DNA of 64,000 nucleotides from contig CACBYE010000001.1 in NCBI GenBank assembly GCA_902543375.1, forward strand, positions 124,001 through 188,000, given 5' to 3'. Position numbers and translations under genes: made by a program. Every line of letters starts with the position of its first letter. Position 1 is the stretch's first letter. The DNA comes from an uncultured Pelagibacteraceae bacterium. GTDB lineage: Bacteria > Pseudomonadota > Alphaproteobacteria > Pelagibacterales > Pelagibacteraceae. The notes below the pieces were generated by a model. That model saw nothing but the letters and a program-made list of their open reading frames with translations, ran no database searches and was not told where the DNA came from. This document shows positions 53,727 through 62,776 of this stretch, one piece after another.

Positions 53727-54484
53727 TAATTCTCAAAAGTAATATTATTCTTGATTTTAAGTTTTTTTTTTACAAATTTTATTCCTTTAAGCCATAATTT
53801 AAAGGCTTCAAAATGTATCGCCGATATAATTTTAAATGTCATTAATGGGTGTTTTATGTATGATTTAAGTAGTTCTATGGTTGTAAAATCTACCCTTTTT
53901 CCTTCTTGTGATGCAAATAAAATTTTTTCATTTTGCTGATATTGATCAATAATGACTGAAATTTTTTCAGAGGGTTTTAAGATTCTAAAAAAATAATTAC
54001 AATTCATTTCAATAAACGGAGACACATGAAATTTTTTGAAACAGTTGTGTTGTAGCATGTTATTTTTCTCTACTCTAAAAATATAAGTATGTTGTTCTCC
54101 AAAAGTATTTTTTACCTCATATAATACTGAAATTAAATTTTCATTATGATCATAAACAAAGAAAACACTAAGAGGATTAAACACATAACCAAAAATTCTT
54201 GGATAGCACAAAAGCTTTATTCTTATATTTTTTGAAAAGATGTTATTTTCCTCTAAATTTTTTTTCACCCATTCAGTCAAAGATGAGCCATCTCTTTGAC
54301 CATGATCTTTGTCAAAAAAACTAATTAGATTAAACTGATTATATGAGAAAAAACTTATATTTTTATTCAGATTATTTAGATCAGATAAATCGATTAATAA
54401 TGAAAATACACTGTACTTAAAATAATGTTTTTTTGGTTTAAATCTTTTGTGTATTACCGTTCCATTGTAAATTGAGCTAGTCAT
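53726..54484 (-). CDS. DUF1365 family protein
   Basis: 252 residues with the DUF1365 blocks: SSIYNGTVIHKRFKPKKHYF at the N-terminus, the central LLCYPRIFGYVFNPLSVFFV and YEVKNTFGEQHTYIF, and the C-terminal HPLMTFKIISAIHFEAFKLW. Function is unsettled, but the gene nearly always neighbours a CFA-like methyltransferase and an FAD amine-oxidase-like gene. The ATG at 54484 is preferred over a TTG at 54487; it overlaps the FAD gene by eight bases. Confidence 0.92.
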   Translation of the reverse strand: MTSSIYNGTVIHKRFKPKKHYFKYSVFSLLIDLSDLNNLNKNISFFSYNQFNLISFFDKDHGQRDGSSLTEWVKKNLEENNIFSKNIRIKLLCYPRIFGYVFNPLSVFFVYDHNENLISVLYEVKNTFGEQHTYIFRVEKNNMLQHNCFKKFHVSPFIEMNCNYFFRILKPSEKISVIIDQYQQNEKILFASQEGKRVDFTTIELLKSYIKHPLMTFKIISAIHFEAFKLWLKGIKFVKKKLKIKNNITFEN

Positions 54485-55718
54485 CAAGGTTTTTTAGCAT
54501 TTCAATTGATGATTTTATTCCATCTTCATGAAAACCGTAACCAAAATAACTACCACAAAAAAGAATATTTCTTTTATTTTGCAAATTTTTAAGCTTACTT
54601 TGATAATCTAAAGCAGATTGATCAAAATATGGGTGAGTGAATTTAACTTTTTTCAAAATTTTTGTTTCATCAATATCGAGGTATGGATTTAGTGTAAGAA
54701 ATATATTTTTCTCACATTCTAAATTTTGGAGTAAATTTAACCAATAAGTGATTGAATTTTTTTCAATTTCATTTTTCTTCATAGAAGAGTTCCAAGCACA
54801 CCAAGCGTTCTTGTTTTTTGGCATAACTGTCTCATCTGTGTGTATATAAGCAAAATTTTCTTTATAACTGAAATTTGACAAAACTTCTTTCTCTTGATCA
54901 GTTGGATTTTCAATCATTGATAATGCTTCGTCCGCATGTGTTGCAATAATTACTTTGTCATAATCAAAAAATTCATTTTTTCCACCGTAATACAAATCAA
55001 TACCACTTGTTTTACTGATGATTTTATTGACTTTATAATTTTTAAAATGTTCTCCACTAATTTTTGATAGGATCTTTTTTACATATGACCTGCTTCTATT
55101 TGAAACTGTGTACCATTGTGGTCTATTTTTAAGTTTAAATAATCCATGATTTTGAAAAAATTTTAAAAAGAATTTCAAAGGCATCTTATTCGCAGCATAT
55201 GGTGGCATCGACCAAATTGCTGACACCATAGGTATTAAATGATAATTGATAAATTCTTTTGAAAGATTGTTTTTAATCAAATAATCACCCAATGTGATTT
55301 TTTCATTTAAATTATCAAGTTTGTCAGATTTTTTATAAAATTTTATAATATCAAAAAACATTTTCAAAAATTTAATATTAAATAAATTCATCTTATTAGA
55401 AAAAATTCCATTTAATCCTTTTCCACAGTATTCAAAGTTTGAGTCTTCTACTGATACAGAAAAAGACATGTTGCTTTTTTCAATTTCAATTTTATTTTCA
55501 TTGAAAAAATTAATTAAATTTGGATAAGTTTCGAAGTTAAACACAATAAAGCCTATATCTACTGGAACTTTTTTATTTCCAATCATAAGCTCAATTGTAT
55601 GTGAATGACCACCAAAGTGATCTCCTTTTTCAAATAAATCTACATGATTTTTTTTTGAAAGATAATAAGCAGCACTTAATCCTGAAATGCCTGAACCAAC
55701 TACAGCAATTTTCATCAA
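54477..55718 (-). CDS. FAD/NAD(P)-binding amine-oxidase-like protein (CFA-cassette partner)
   Basis: 413 residues with an N-terminal KIAVVGSGISGLSAAYYLSK dinucleotide fold and DLFEKGDHFGGHSHTIEL, VPVDIGFIVFNFETYPNLIN, MVSAIWSMPPYAANKMPLKF, and a C-terminal ILFCGSYFGYGFHEDGIKSS. This matches the flavoprotein found next to cfa/DUF1365 in alpha- and gammaproteobacteria, linked in Rhodobacter to singlet-oxygen defence and furan fatty acid synthesis (desaturation step). It begins only three bases after the gcvP stop on the same strand, so it may be transcribed with gcvTHP. Confidence 0.88.
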   Translation of the reverse strand: MMKIAVVGSGISGLSAAYYLSKKNHVDLFEKGDHFGGHSHTIELMIGNKKVPVDIGFIVFNFETYPNLINFFNENKIEIEKSNMSFSVSVEDSNFEYCGKGLNGIFSNKMNLFNIKFLKMFFDIIKFYKKSDKLDNLNEKITLGDYLIKNNLSKEFINYHLIPMVSAIWSMPPYAANKMPLKFFLKFFQNHGLFKLKNRPQWYTVSNRSRSYVKKILSKISGEHFKNYKVNKIISKTSGIDLYYGGKNEFFDYDKVIIATHADEALSMIENPTDQEKEVLSNFSYKENFAYIHTDETVMPKNKNAWCAWNSSMKKNEIEKNSITYWLNLLQNLECEKNIFLTLNPYLDIDETKILKKVKFTHPYFDQSALDYQSKLKNLQNKRNILFCGSYFGYGFHEDGIKSSIEMLKNLDD

Positions 55719-55721
55719 TAA

Positions 55722-58592
55722 TTATGCTGCATCTTCTTTAAATTCATCCATGCTAGGACATGTGCAGAAAATATTTTTATCACCATAAACGTTGTCTACT
55801 CTTGCAACTGGTGGCCAAAATTTATTTATTTTTAAAAATTTAGCTGGATAAGCAGCCTCTTCTCTAGAATACTTGTGTGTCCAATTATCAGAAGCTAACT
55901 CAGTGTCAGTATGAGGAGCGTTTTTAATTGGATTATCAACTTTATCAAATTTACCAGTTTTAATTAGATCAATTTCTTGTTTAATCTTAATTAAGGTGTC
56001 ACAAAACCTGTCTAGCTCTGACAAGTTCTCACTTTCTGTAGGTTCAATCATCATTGTTCCAGCCACAGGCCAAGACATTGTTGGTGCATGAAAACCAAAA
56101 TCAATTAATCTTTTTGCGATATCTTCTTCAGTGACTCCCGTTTCTGATTTGATTGACCTAATATCAATTATACATTCGTGAGCAACATTACCATTTGAAC
56201 CTTTGTATAAGATTGGATAATGATCTTTCAGTCTTTCAGCAATATAATTTGCATTTAGTATCGCAACTTTAGAAGCTAGTTTTAATCCCTCTGATCCCAT
56301 CATTTTTATATACATCCAAGAAATTGACAAAATACTTGAGCTTCCCCATGGAGCAGCAGACACAGCTCCAATTCCCGTTGCTGGACCACAATCTTTCACA
56401 ACTGGATGATTAGGCAAATAAACTTGTAGATGTTTTTTACATGCAATAGGTCCCATACCTGGTCCACCCCCACCATGAGGGATACAAAATGTTTTATGTA
56501 AATTTATATGACAAACATCCGGACCAAAATTTCCAGGTTTAGCGATACCAACTAATGCATTCAAGTTTGCCCCGTCCATATAAACTTGCCCACCATGCTT
56601 ATGGATTAGTTCACATATATCCATAATTTTTTCTTCAAATACTCCATGAGTAGATGGATATGTGACCATCAAGGCTCCTAAATTTTCTGAATGAAGCTCT
56701 GCTTTTTTCTTTAAATCATCAAAATCGACATTACCTTCTTTATCACAATTAACTACAACCACTTTCATTCCAACCATTTGTGCACTAGCAGGATTGGTTC
56801 CATGTGCAGAGCTTGGTATTAAACATATGTTTCTATTTTTTTCACCTCTATCTAAATGATATTTTCTGATTACCATTAGTCCTGCATATTCGCCTTGGGC
56901 ACCTGCATTTGGTTGAAGTGAAACTCCGGAAAAACCAGTAATTGATCTTAACCAGTTTTTTAAATCAGTGAATAATGTTCTGTATCCCTCCATCTGCTCA
57001 ATAGGTACAAATGGATGGGGCTCAGCTAATTCTCTCCAGGAGATAGGTATCATTTCTGCAGTGGCATTTAATTTCATAGTGCAAGAGCCTAACGCTATCA
57101 TGGTTCTGTTTAGAGCTATATCCTTATCCTCTAACTTTTTAAGGTATCTGAGCATTTCTGTCTCAGAACGATATGAGTTAAAAACAGGATGTTCTAAATA
57201 TTTAGAAGTTCTCAGTAAACTTTTTGGTAAATTGGGTAAACTTACTGTTGGATCTTCTTTTTTTATGGATTCTGCTGCATTAAAAATTTTTAATAGTTGA
57301 TTTACTCTATAAACATTTTTCTTCTCATCAAAAGAAACAGTAAGCATCTCAGAGTTTACTTTTCGAATATTAACTTTTTGATTTAAAGCATTTTTATAAA
57401 TTTGATCAGTCTTTTCTTTGGTAATAATTGTAACAGTATCAAAAAAGTAATCAGAATATATTTCATATCCAGATTGTTTTATTTTATCAGCGAAATTTTT
57501 TGCTAATTGAGAAACTCTTTCAGAAATTTTCTTAATTCCATCTGGACCATGATAAATAGCATAGGCTGCTGATACTATGGCTAACAATGCTTGAGCGGTA
57601 CAAATATTACTTGTAGCTTTGTCTCTTCTGATATGCTGCTCTCTAGTCTGTAGTGACAATCTATAAGCCTTGTTTCCATGCCTATCTACTGAAACGCCAA
57701 CTATTCTACCTGGCATAGATCTTTTGTATTCATCTTTTGTTGCAAAAAATGCTGCATGTGGTCCTCCATAACCCATTGGAATACCAAATCTTTGTGAACT
57801 ACCAACTGCAATATCAGCGCCAAGTTCTCTCGGTGTTTTAAGCTTTGCAAGCGCAAGAAGATCGCAAGCTAAAATAGCTTTACCATTTTTTTTATGAATT
57901 TTGCTTATTGCCTCGCTTGGATCTTTAATATCTCCCAAAGTTCCAGGATACTGTAATATTCCACAAACTATATCCTCTTTTAATTGTTCTAAAACTTTAT
58001 CTTCATTTCCAACAAGAACTTTGAGACCCATAGGCTCTGCTCTAGTTCTTATAACCTCAACAGTTTGAGGGTGACAATTTTCTGAGACAAAAACCAAATT
58101 ACTATCACTTTTATCAAGTCTATAACTTAAACCCATAGCCTCTGCTGCCGCTGTACCTTCATCGAGTAAAGATGCATTTGCAATATCCATTCCTGTAAAA
58201 TCAACAATCATTTGTTGAAAGTTTAAAAGCATCTCCAGTCTTCCTTGAGCCACTTCTGGTTGATAAGGCGTATATGATGTGTACCAGCCTGGATTTTCCA
58301 ATATATTTCTTAAAATTACGTAAGGTGTATATGTACCATAATAGCCCATGCCGATGAAATTTGAGTAAATTTCATTTTTTTTAGAAATTACTTTTAATTT
58401 TCTTAATGCTTCGTATTCTGAATTAGACTCACCAATATTAAGTTCACCCTTAAACTGTATTTTTTCTGGAACAGTACTATTAATTAAATCATCTAATGAT
58501 TTATAATTTAATTTTTTTAACATTTTAGATTGATCATCTTCAGATGGACCAATGTGTCTTTTTATAAAATCTTTTTCAGAATTATGTAACAT
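55722..58592 (-). CDS. gcvP: Glycine dehydrogenase (decarboxylating), P-protein
   Basis: PLP enzyme that decarboxylates glycine and passes aminomethyl to lipoyl-GcvH. A single 956-residue chain, not the split gcvPA/gcvPB form. N-terminal FIKRHIGPSEDDQSKMLKKL and FIGMGYYGTYTPYVILRNIL; C-terminal half has the PLP-lysine in HINLHKTFCIPHGGGGPGMG and GPATGIGAVSAAPWGSSSIL. It shares one base with the gcvH stop (TAATG). Under glycine riboswitch control upstream of gcvT. Confidence 0.98.
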   Translation of the reverse strand: MLHNSEKDFIKRHIGPSEDDQSKMLKKLNYKSLDDLINSTVPEKIQFKGELNIGESNSEYEALRKLKVISKKNEIYSNFIGMGYYGTYTPYVILRNILENPGWYTSYTPYQPEVAQGRLEMLLNFQQMIVDFTGMDIANASLLDEGTAAAEAMGLSYRLDKSDSNLVFVSENCHPQTVEVIRTRAEPMGLKVLVGNEDKVLEQLKEDIVCGILQYPGTLGDIKDPSEAISKIHKKNGKAILACDLLALAKLKTPRELGADIAVGSSQRFGIPMGYGGPHAAFFATKDEYKRSMPGRIVGVSVDRHGNKAYRLSLQTREQHIRRDKATSNICTAQALLAIVSAAYAIYHGPDGIKKISERVSQLAKNFADKIKQSGYEIYSDYFFDTVTIITKEKTDQIYKNALNQKVNIRKVNSEMLTVSFDEKKNVYRVNQLLKIFNAAESIKKEDPTVSLPNLPKSLLRTSKYLEHPVFNSYRSETEMLRYLKKLEDKDIALNRTMIALGSCTMKLNATAEMIPISWRELAEPHPFVPIEQMEGYRTLFTDLKNWLRSITGFSGVSLQPNAGAQGEYAGLMVIRKYHLDRGEKNRNICLIPSSAHGTNPASAQMVGMKVVVVNCDKEGNVDFDDLKKKAELHSENLGALMVTYPSTHGVFEEKIMDICELIHKHGGQVYMDGANLNALVGIAKPGNFGPDVCHINLHKTFCIPHGGGGPGMGPIACKKHLQVYLPNHPVVKDCGPATGIGAVSAAPWGSSSILSISWMYIKMMGSEGLKLASKVAILNANYIAERLKDHYPILYKGSNGNVAHECIIDIRSIKSETGVTEEDIAKRLIDFGFHAPTMSWPVAGTMMIEPTESENLSELDRFCDTLIKIKQEIDLIKTGKFDKVDNPIKNAPHTDTELASDNWTHKYSREEAAYPAKFLKINKFWPPVARVDNVYGDKNIFCTCPSMDEFKEDAA

Positions 58593-58972
58593 TAGGTATT
58601 ATTCTCCTTCGCAAATTTATCATAGTCATCTTTGTTCATTAAAGAGTCCATTTCAGATTTATCTTTTATTTTTAATTTGAAGAACCAAGCAGAATTTTCA
58701 GGGTCTTGATTTATTTTGGATGGATCATCTACAATTTCTTGATTTATATCTACAACCTCACCACTCACTGGAGTATAAACATCACTTGCAGCTTTAGTAG
58801 ACTCTACAACTCCTGCAGTACCATCTTTTTCAACATTAGAACCTTTTTCCGGTAGCTCTGCAAACACAATATCTCCTAGCATCTCTGTTGCATGCTTTGT
58901 AATGCCGATTGTTGCAACACCACTCTCTAATTTTATCCATTCATGCTCTTTAGAATATTTCACTTCACTCAT
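58592..58972 (-). CDS. gcvH: Glycine cleavage system H protein
   Basis: Lipoyl carrier of the glycine cleavage complex, 126 residues. The lipoylated lysine is in the [20 protein letters not shown] block. Starts [20 protein letters not shown]. It overlaps gcvT as ATGA and gcvP as TAATG, coupling the three subunits. Confidence 0.98.
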   Translation of the reverse strand: MSEVKYSKEHEWIKLESGVATIGITKHATEMLGDIVFAELPEKGSNVEKDGTAGVVESTKAASDVYTPVSGEVVDINQEIVDDPSKINQDPENSAWFFKLKIKDKSEMDSLMNKDDYDKFAKENNT

Positions 58973-60075
58973 TGATTTACTCCTTTTACATAACTTTTTT
59001 TATAAAATGGTAAACTGCAAATGTTTGCTGCATATTTTTTACCTCTAACCTCTAAAAATACTTTAGTATTTTTTTTTGAAAATTCATTTTCTACATAACC
59101 CATTGCCACAGGTCCATTTACACTCGGCCCAAATGTACCACTAGTAATTTCTCCAATATGAACATCTGATTGGTTGAATATTCTTGTTTTTTCTCTGGCA
59201 ATTATTCTTCCCTCAGGTTTAATCCCAACTCTTATTTTGGTGACACCATCATTTAATTGTTTAATAATTATGTCCGAACCAATAAAGTCACCTTTGGAAA
59301 TTCTTTCTTTTGAAATTGCCCATTTCAAATTCGCTTCAACTGGAGTTTTATCTTTATCAAGATCATGACCATACAAGCATAGGCCAGCTTCTAATCTTAG
59401 AGTATCTCTTGCTCCTAAGCCTGCCAATTTAGATCCTTTATTAATTAATTCTCTGGTCAATTTTTCTGCAAAGTTATTTGGAATTGATATTTCAAAACCA
59501 TCTTCACCTGTATACCCCGATCGAGTAATGTATACTTTCTGATTATCAAATAAGAACCAGTTTCCAGACATAAAATTTAAATCTTTTACCCCATCAACAT
59601 CTTCATTTAAGATTTGTGATGATTTAGGTCCCTGAATTGCTATTAAAGATCTATTTTCATCCAAAACCATTTTGTACTTTTCTTTTAAAAGTTCCTTTAA
59701 AATTTTAAAATCATTGTCTTTACACGCTGCATTAAGAATTATTAAAAAACCTTCATCAATTTTTGTAATGATTAAATCATCTTGTATCCCAGCATCTTTA
59801 TCCATTAAGAAGCTATATTTAGAGTGATTTAGTTTCAAATTTTTTAAATCTAATGGAAAAATTTTTTCTAAATCTTTGATTAGCTCATCACCACCATAAA
59901 TAAACAATTGACCCATATGTGAAACATCAAAAATACCAGAGTGATTTCTTGTAAATTTATGCTCCTCTACAATACCTTCAGAATATTGGATTGGCATCTG
60001 ATAACCTGCAAATTCAACAAATTTTGCGTTACAATCTTGGTGTAATTGGTAGAGCGATGTTTTTTTTGTTTCCAT
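58969..60075 (-). CDS. gcvT: Glycine cleavage system aminomethyltransferase, T-protein
   Basis: Transfers the one-carbon unit from GcvH to tetrahydrofolate and releases ammonia. There are 368 residues with [68 protein letters not shown] and the late [20 protein letters not shown]. It is the first gene after the tandem glycine riboswitch, whose final element reaches the ATG itself. The cysteine, lysine and folate-site motifs look intact. Confidence 0.98.
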   Translation of the reverse strand: METKKTSLYQLHQDCNAKFVEFAGYQMPIQYSEGIVEEHKFTRNHSGIFDVSHMGQLFIYGGDELIKDLEKIFPLDLKNLKLNHSKYSFLMDKDAGIQDDLIITKIDEGFLIILNAACKDNDFKILKELLKEKYKMVLDENRSLIAIQGPKSSQILNEDVDGVKDLNFMSGNWFLFDNQKVYITRSGYTGEDGFEISIPNNFAEKLTRELINKGSKLAGLGARDTLRLEAGLCLYGHDLDKDKTPVEANLKWAISKERISKGDFIGSDIIIKQLNDGVTKIRVGIKPEGRIIAREKTRIFNQSDVHIGEITSGTFGPSVNGPVAMGYVENEFSKKNTKVFLEVRGKKYAANICSLPFYKKSYVKGVNQ

Positions 60076-60084
60076 ATTAACTCA

Positions 60085-60240
60085 TTTTACCCATCTGTAT
60101 ATTTGCCTGAGAGTTTTGCTCCTTCGGCGAGAATTAAATCTCTTTCCAGAGTTAATATGTTACGGTCCTTTTTGCCTGAGAGATTCCTGGGTGGTTGCTC
60201 CTTCGGCGCTACGATAATCTGTAGTCTCTCCCGTAATTCA
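60085..60240 (-). promoter_or_regulatory. Tandem glycine riboswitch (gcvT motif, two aptamers)
   Basis: Read on the minus strand, two glycine aptamers occur in series. Aptamer 1 (about 60235-60162) has GGGAGAGAC, GCGCCGAAGGAGCAA, TCTCTCAGGCAAAAAGGACC; aptamer 2 (about 60155-60088) has TGGAAAGAGA, TCGCCGAAGGAGCAAAACTC, CTCAGGCAAATATACAGA. The repeated CGCCGAAGGAGCAA and CTCAGGCAAA cores are diagnostic. The second aptamer ends about a dozen bases before the gcvT ATG. Glycine riboswitches with this position are known in SAR11. The two flanks of aptamer 2 are exact complements and include the start codon (see findings). A promoter must lie upstream, between here and the EamA gene end. Confidence 0.96.
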
Positions 60241-60265
60241 ATATTCCTATAAGTATCTTAAAATG

Positions 60266-61147
60266 TCAATTGGAAACGATTTCCTTAGGTTTTTTTAAAA
60301 GTGTGTAAAACTGAAGTAATACAGCAAAAAGTATTATTGCACCTCCTATCAATCCATATATTGAGGGTATTTCGCTAACAAAAAGAAAAGCCCAAATAGG
60401 ACCAAGAACAGATTCGGATAGCATAATTATTCCAACCATTGCAGAGGGGGTTGTTCTAGCGCCAATAGTTATAAATATAAAACCAAAACCTATTTGAAAA
60501 AATCCAGCTAAAAAACCTAAAAAAATATCATGTGGTGAAATCATTATTGTTGTTGAAAGTGATAAACCAATGAGACATGAACTTATACCTGCAACGAACT
60601 GTGCTGGGACCATATCAACTGATGGAAATTTTCTAACGATCATTATCAAAACCGCAAAAGTAATTGGCATTGTGAAAGCTGCTAAATTTCCAGATAATTC
60701 TCCTGGAGATAATGAGTTTCCAACCATTAACAGCACTCCAGACATTGCTAGAATAATTGAAGTTAAAGTAATTAAATTAATTTTTTCTTTTAAGAAGAAG
60801 AAACCAAATATAGCTAAAAATAAAATTTGAAGTGATATGATGAAATTAGTGTTAGCAACAGTAGTGTTATACATAGCAAAAACATAACCACAAAAACCAA
60901 TAGATAATATTAATCCACCAATAAAACCTGGTAATCCAGAATCATAAAACGATTTTAAAACTTTGCTCTTATAAGTGATTATCAAAAAAGTTAAAACTGT
61001 AAGAGAAAAAAATAAGGATCTCCAAAACAATATTTGCCATAATGTTGCTCCCTCAAAAGATTTTACTATTAGTCCACCAAAGCTTAAACTAAGAGCACCG
61101 AAAAATATCAGTAATGGACCGGGTAAACTTTTTAAAATATTCATCAA
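60266..61147 (-). CDS. EamA/DMT-family transporter
   Basis: 293 residues, ten predicted membrane segments in two EamA repeats (ALSLSFGGLIVKSFEGATLW; TPSAMVGIIMLSESVLGPIW). It overlaps pxpC by four bases (ATGA), so it belongs to the pxpB-pxpC unit and could carry 5-oxoproline, glutamate or a related compound; that is inference from context. It ends about 25 bases before the glycine riboswitch on the same strand. Confidence 0.9.
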   Translation of the reverse strand: MMNILKSLPGPLLIFFGALSLSFGGLIVKSFEGATLWQILFWRSLFFSLTVLTFLIITYKSKVLKSFYDSGLPGFIGGLILSIGFCGYVFAMYNTTVANTNFIISLQILFLAIFGFFFLKEKINLITLTSIILAMSGVLLMVGNSLSPGELSGNLAAFTMPITFAVLIMIVRKFPSVDMVPAQFVAGISSCLIGLSLSTTIMISPHDIFLGFLAGFFQIGFGFIFITIGARTTPSAMVGIIMLSESVLGPIWAFLFVSEIPSIYGLIGGAIILFAVLLQFYTLLKKPKEIVSN

Positions 61148-62088
61148 ATTTGAGAAATTAAGTTTTGAGTTTCTAGTTCATACAGTTTAAAAAGGTTTTC
61201 TGCACTATTTAAATCGACCTCTTGAAATTTAATTCTTGAGCCAGGTGTTAATTGAACTAATTTGTCATAATCAGCACTTATAACTACACCAATCTTGGGA
61301 TAACCCCCAATAGTGCCATGATCTGAAAGCATTATAATTGGATTACCATCAGCCGGTACTTGTATTGCCCCCTTAATCAAACCCTCAGATCTAATATTTG
61401 TATCAACTATATTTTCTATTTTTTTTCCCTCTAATCTCATTCCCATACGGTCAGATAATTTAGAGACTTTAAATTCATTTTTAAAAAAAATTTTTTTCCC
61501 TTCCTCAGAGAAATAATTAAAATTTGTTCCCTTAATTACTCTGATATTTTCTATCTTTGTATTAATATAATTTAATTTTTTATTTACATAGTTTGTATTA
61601 ATTTCTTTAAGATTAATTTTTTGATTATCAGATATTTTCTCTCCCTTATTAGAACCTATATTTGCTTTTGTATTTATTGAACAACTTGACCATTGAAATT
61701 TTAAATCAAACTTACCAGATATTGCTAGATATCCATATACAGATTTATTTGTTGATATAATATCTAATTCATCATTATTTTCTAAAATAAAAGATTGGTA
61801 ACATTCTCCATTAATTAAATCATTACCTTTTTTAATTTTAAAAGTAACATCACCGGTGATAACAATATTTAATTTGTTTCCATGATATTTCAAATGAGGA
61901 CCCTGATAAGCAAATTCTATCACGGGATAATTATGATTATTTCCAGCAAGTTTATTAGCTAATAAATAACTTCTATTATCCATGGCTCCACTAAATGGAA
62001 CTCCTATATGATAAAGGTTACTTCTTCCAAGATCTTGAAAAGTTGAGTTAATACCAGCTCTTATTATTTCAAAATAATTTTTACTCAT
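61144..62088 (-). CDS. pxpC: 5-oxoprolinase subunit C (biotin-dependent carboxyltransferase/KipA family)
   Basis: 314 residues (ATG at 62088, eight-base overlap with pxpB; a longer start at 62139 is less likely). Motifs: EIIRAGINSTFQDLGRSNLY, HIGVPFSGAMDNRSYLLANK, GNPIIMLSDHGTIGGYPKIG. With PxpA and PxpB it hydrolyses 5-oxoproline to glutamate in an ATP-dependent manner. Confidence 0.93.
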   Translation of the reverse strand: MSKNYFEIIRAGINSTFQDLGRSNLYHIGVPFSGAMDNRSYLLANKLAGNNHNYPVIEFAYQGPHLKYHGNKLNIVITGDVTFKIKKGNDLINGECYQSFILENNDELDIISTNKSVYGYLAISGKFDLKFQWSSCSINTKANIGSNKGEKISDNQKINLKEINTNYVNKKLNYINTKIENIRVIKGTNFNYFSEEGKKIFFKNEFKVSKLSDRMGMRLEGKKIENIVDTNIRSEGLIKGAIQVPADGNPIIMLSDHGTIGGYPKIGVVISADYDKLVQLTPGSRIKFQEVDLNSAENLFKLYELETQNLISQI

Positions 62089-62755
62089 GATAATTTTGAT
62101 ATTTCTCCTTCGTAATTCTTTTAAATGAGACTGAATCACCTGGATTAATTAAATTAGGCTCATTTTCTTTAGAACTATTAAAAATATTCAGAGGAGTATT
62201 GCCAATAATATTCCACCCCCCAGGACTTTCAAAAGTATAGATATTTGCAAATTGCTCGGTTATCCCAATTGAACCTTTTGGTACCTTAATCCTAGGAGTA
62301 CCAAGACGTTTAGCTCTTAAATTTTTATCCAAATCTCCAAGAAAAGGCATTCCTGCAATAAAACCTGTCATATAGCAAAAAAATTCTTTGTCAAAAAAAC
62401 TCTCATATATTTTTTCCTCTTTCATCTGAAGTTTTTCTTCTAGTCTTTTTATATCTAAGGAAAAATCCTTCTCACAACAAACAGGAATTTCAAACTTTTT
62501 ATTTTGAATACTATCATCATTAATAATTTCAATATTATCAATAATCTTTTTGAGTTTATTAAAATTAATTTTTTTTAGATCAAAAGAAATAATTAATTTA
62601 TTATATGATGGAGTAAGATTATTTACTCCTACAATATTTTTGTTTTGAATAGTTTTAAAATATCTTATTACTTGACTATTAATCTTTCTGTTTACCTCTT
62701 TTCCAAAATCACAATATAAAGCTGCGTCACCAAGATTTGATATATTTTTTATCAT
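62081..62755 (-). CDS. pxpB: 5-oxoprolinase subunit B (KipI family)
   Basis: 224 residues with NLGDAALYCDFGKEVNRKIN, VGVNNLTPSYNKLIISFD, ICYMTGF-like FFCYMTGFIAGMPFLGDLDK, RLGTPRIKVPKGSIGITEQF and YTFESPGGWNIIGNTPLNIF. These match KipI/PxpB. It forms the PxpB-PxpC pair of the ATP-dependent 5-oxoprolinase. It begins 21 bases from the divergent pxpA. Confidence 0.95.
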   Translation of the reverse strand: MIKNISNLGDAALYCDFGKEVNRKINSQVIRYFKTIQNKNIVGVNNLTPSYNKLIISFDLKKINFNKLKKIIDNIEIINDDSIQNKKFEIPVCCEKDFSLDIKRLEEKLQMKEEKIYESFFDKEFFCYMTGFIAGMPFLGDLDKNLRAKRLGTPRIKVPKGSIGITEQFANIYTFESPGGWNIIGNTPLNIFNSSKENEPNLINPGDSVSFKRITKEKYQNYHE

Positions 62756-62776
62756 GCCATGTTATACTGAAGAATA

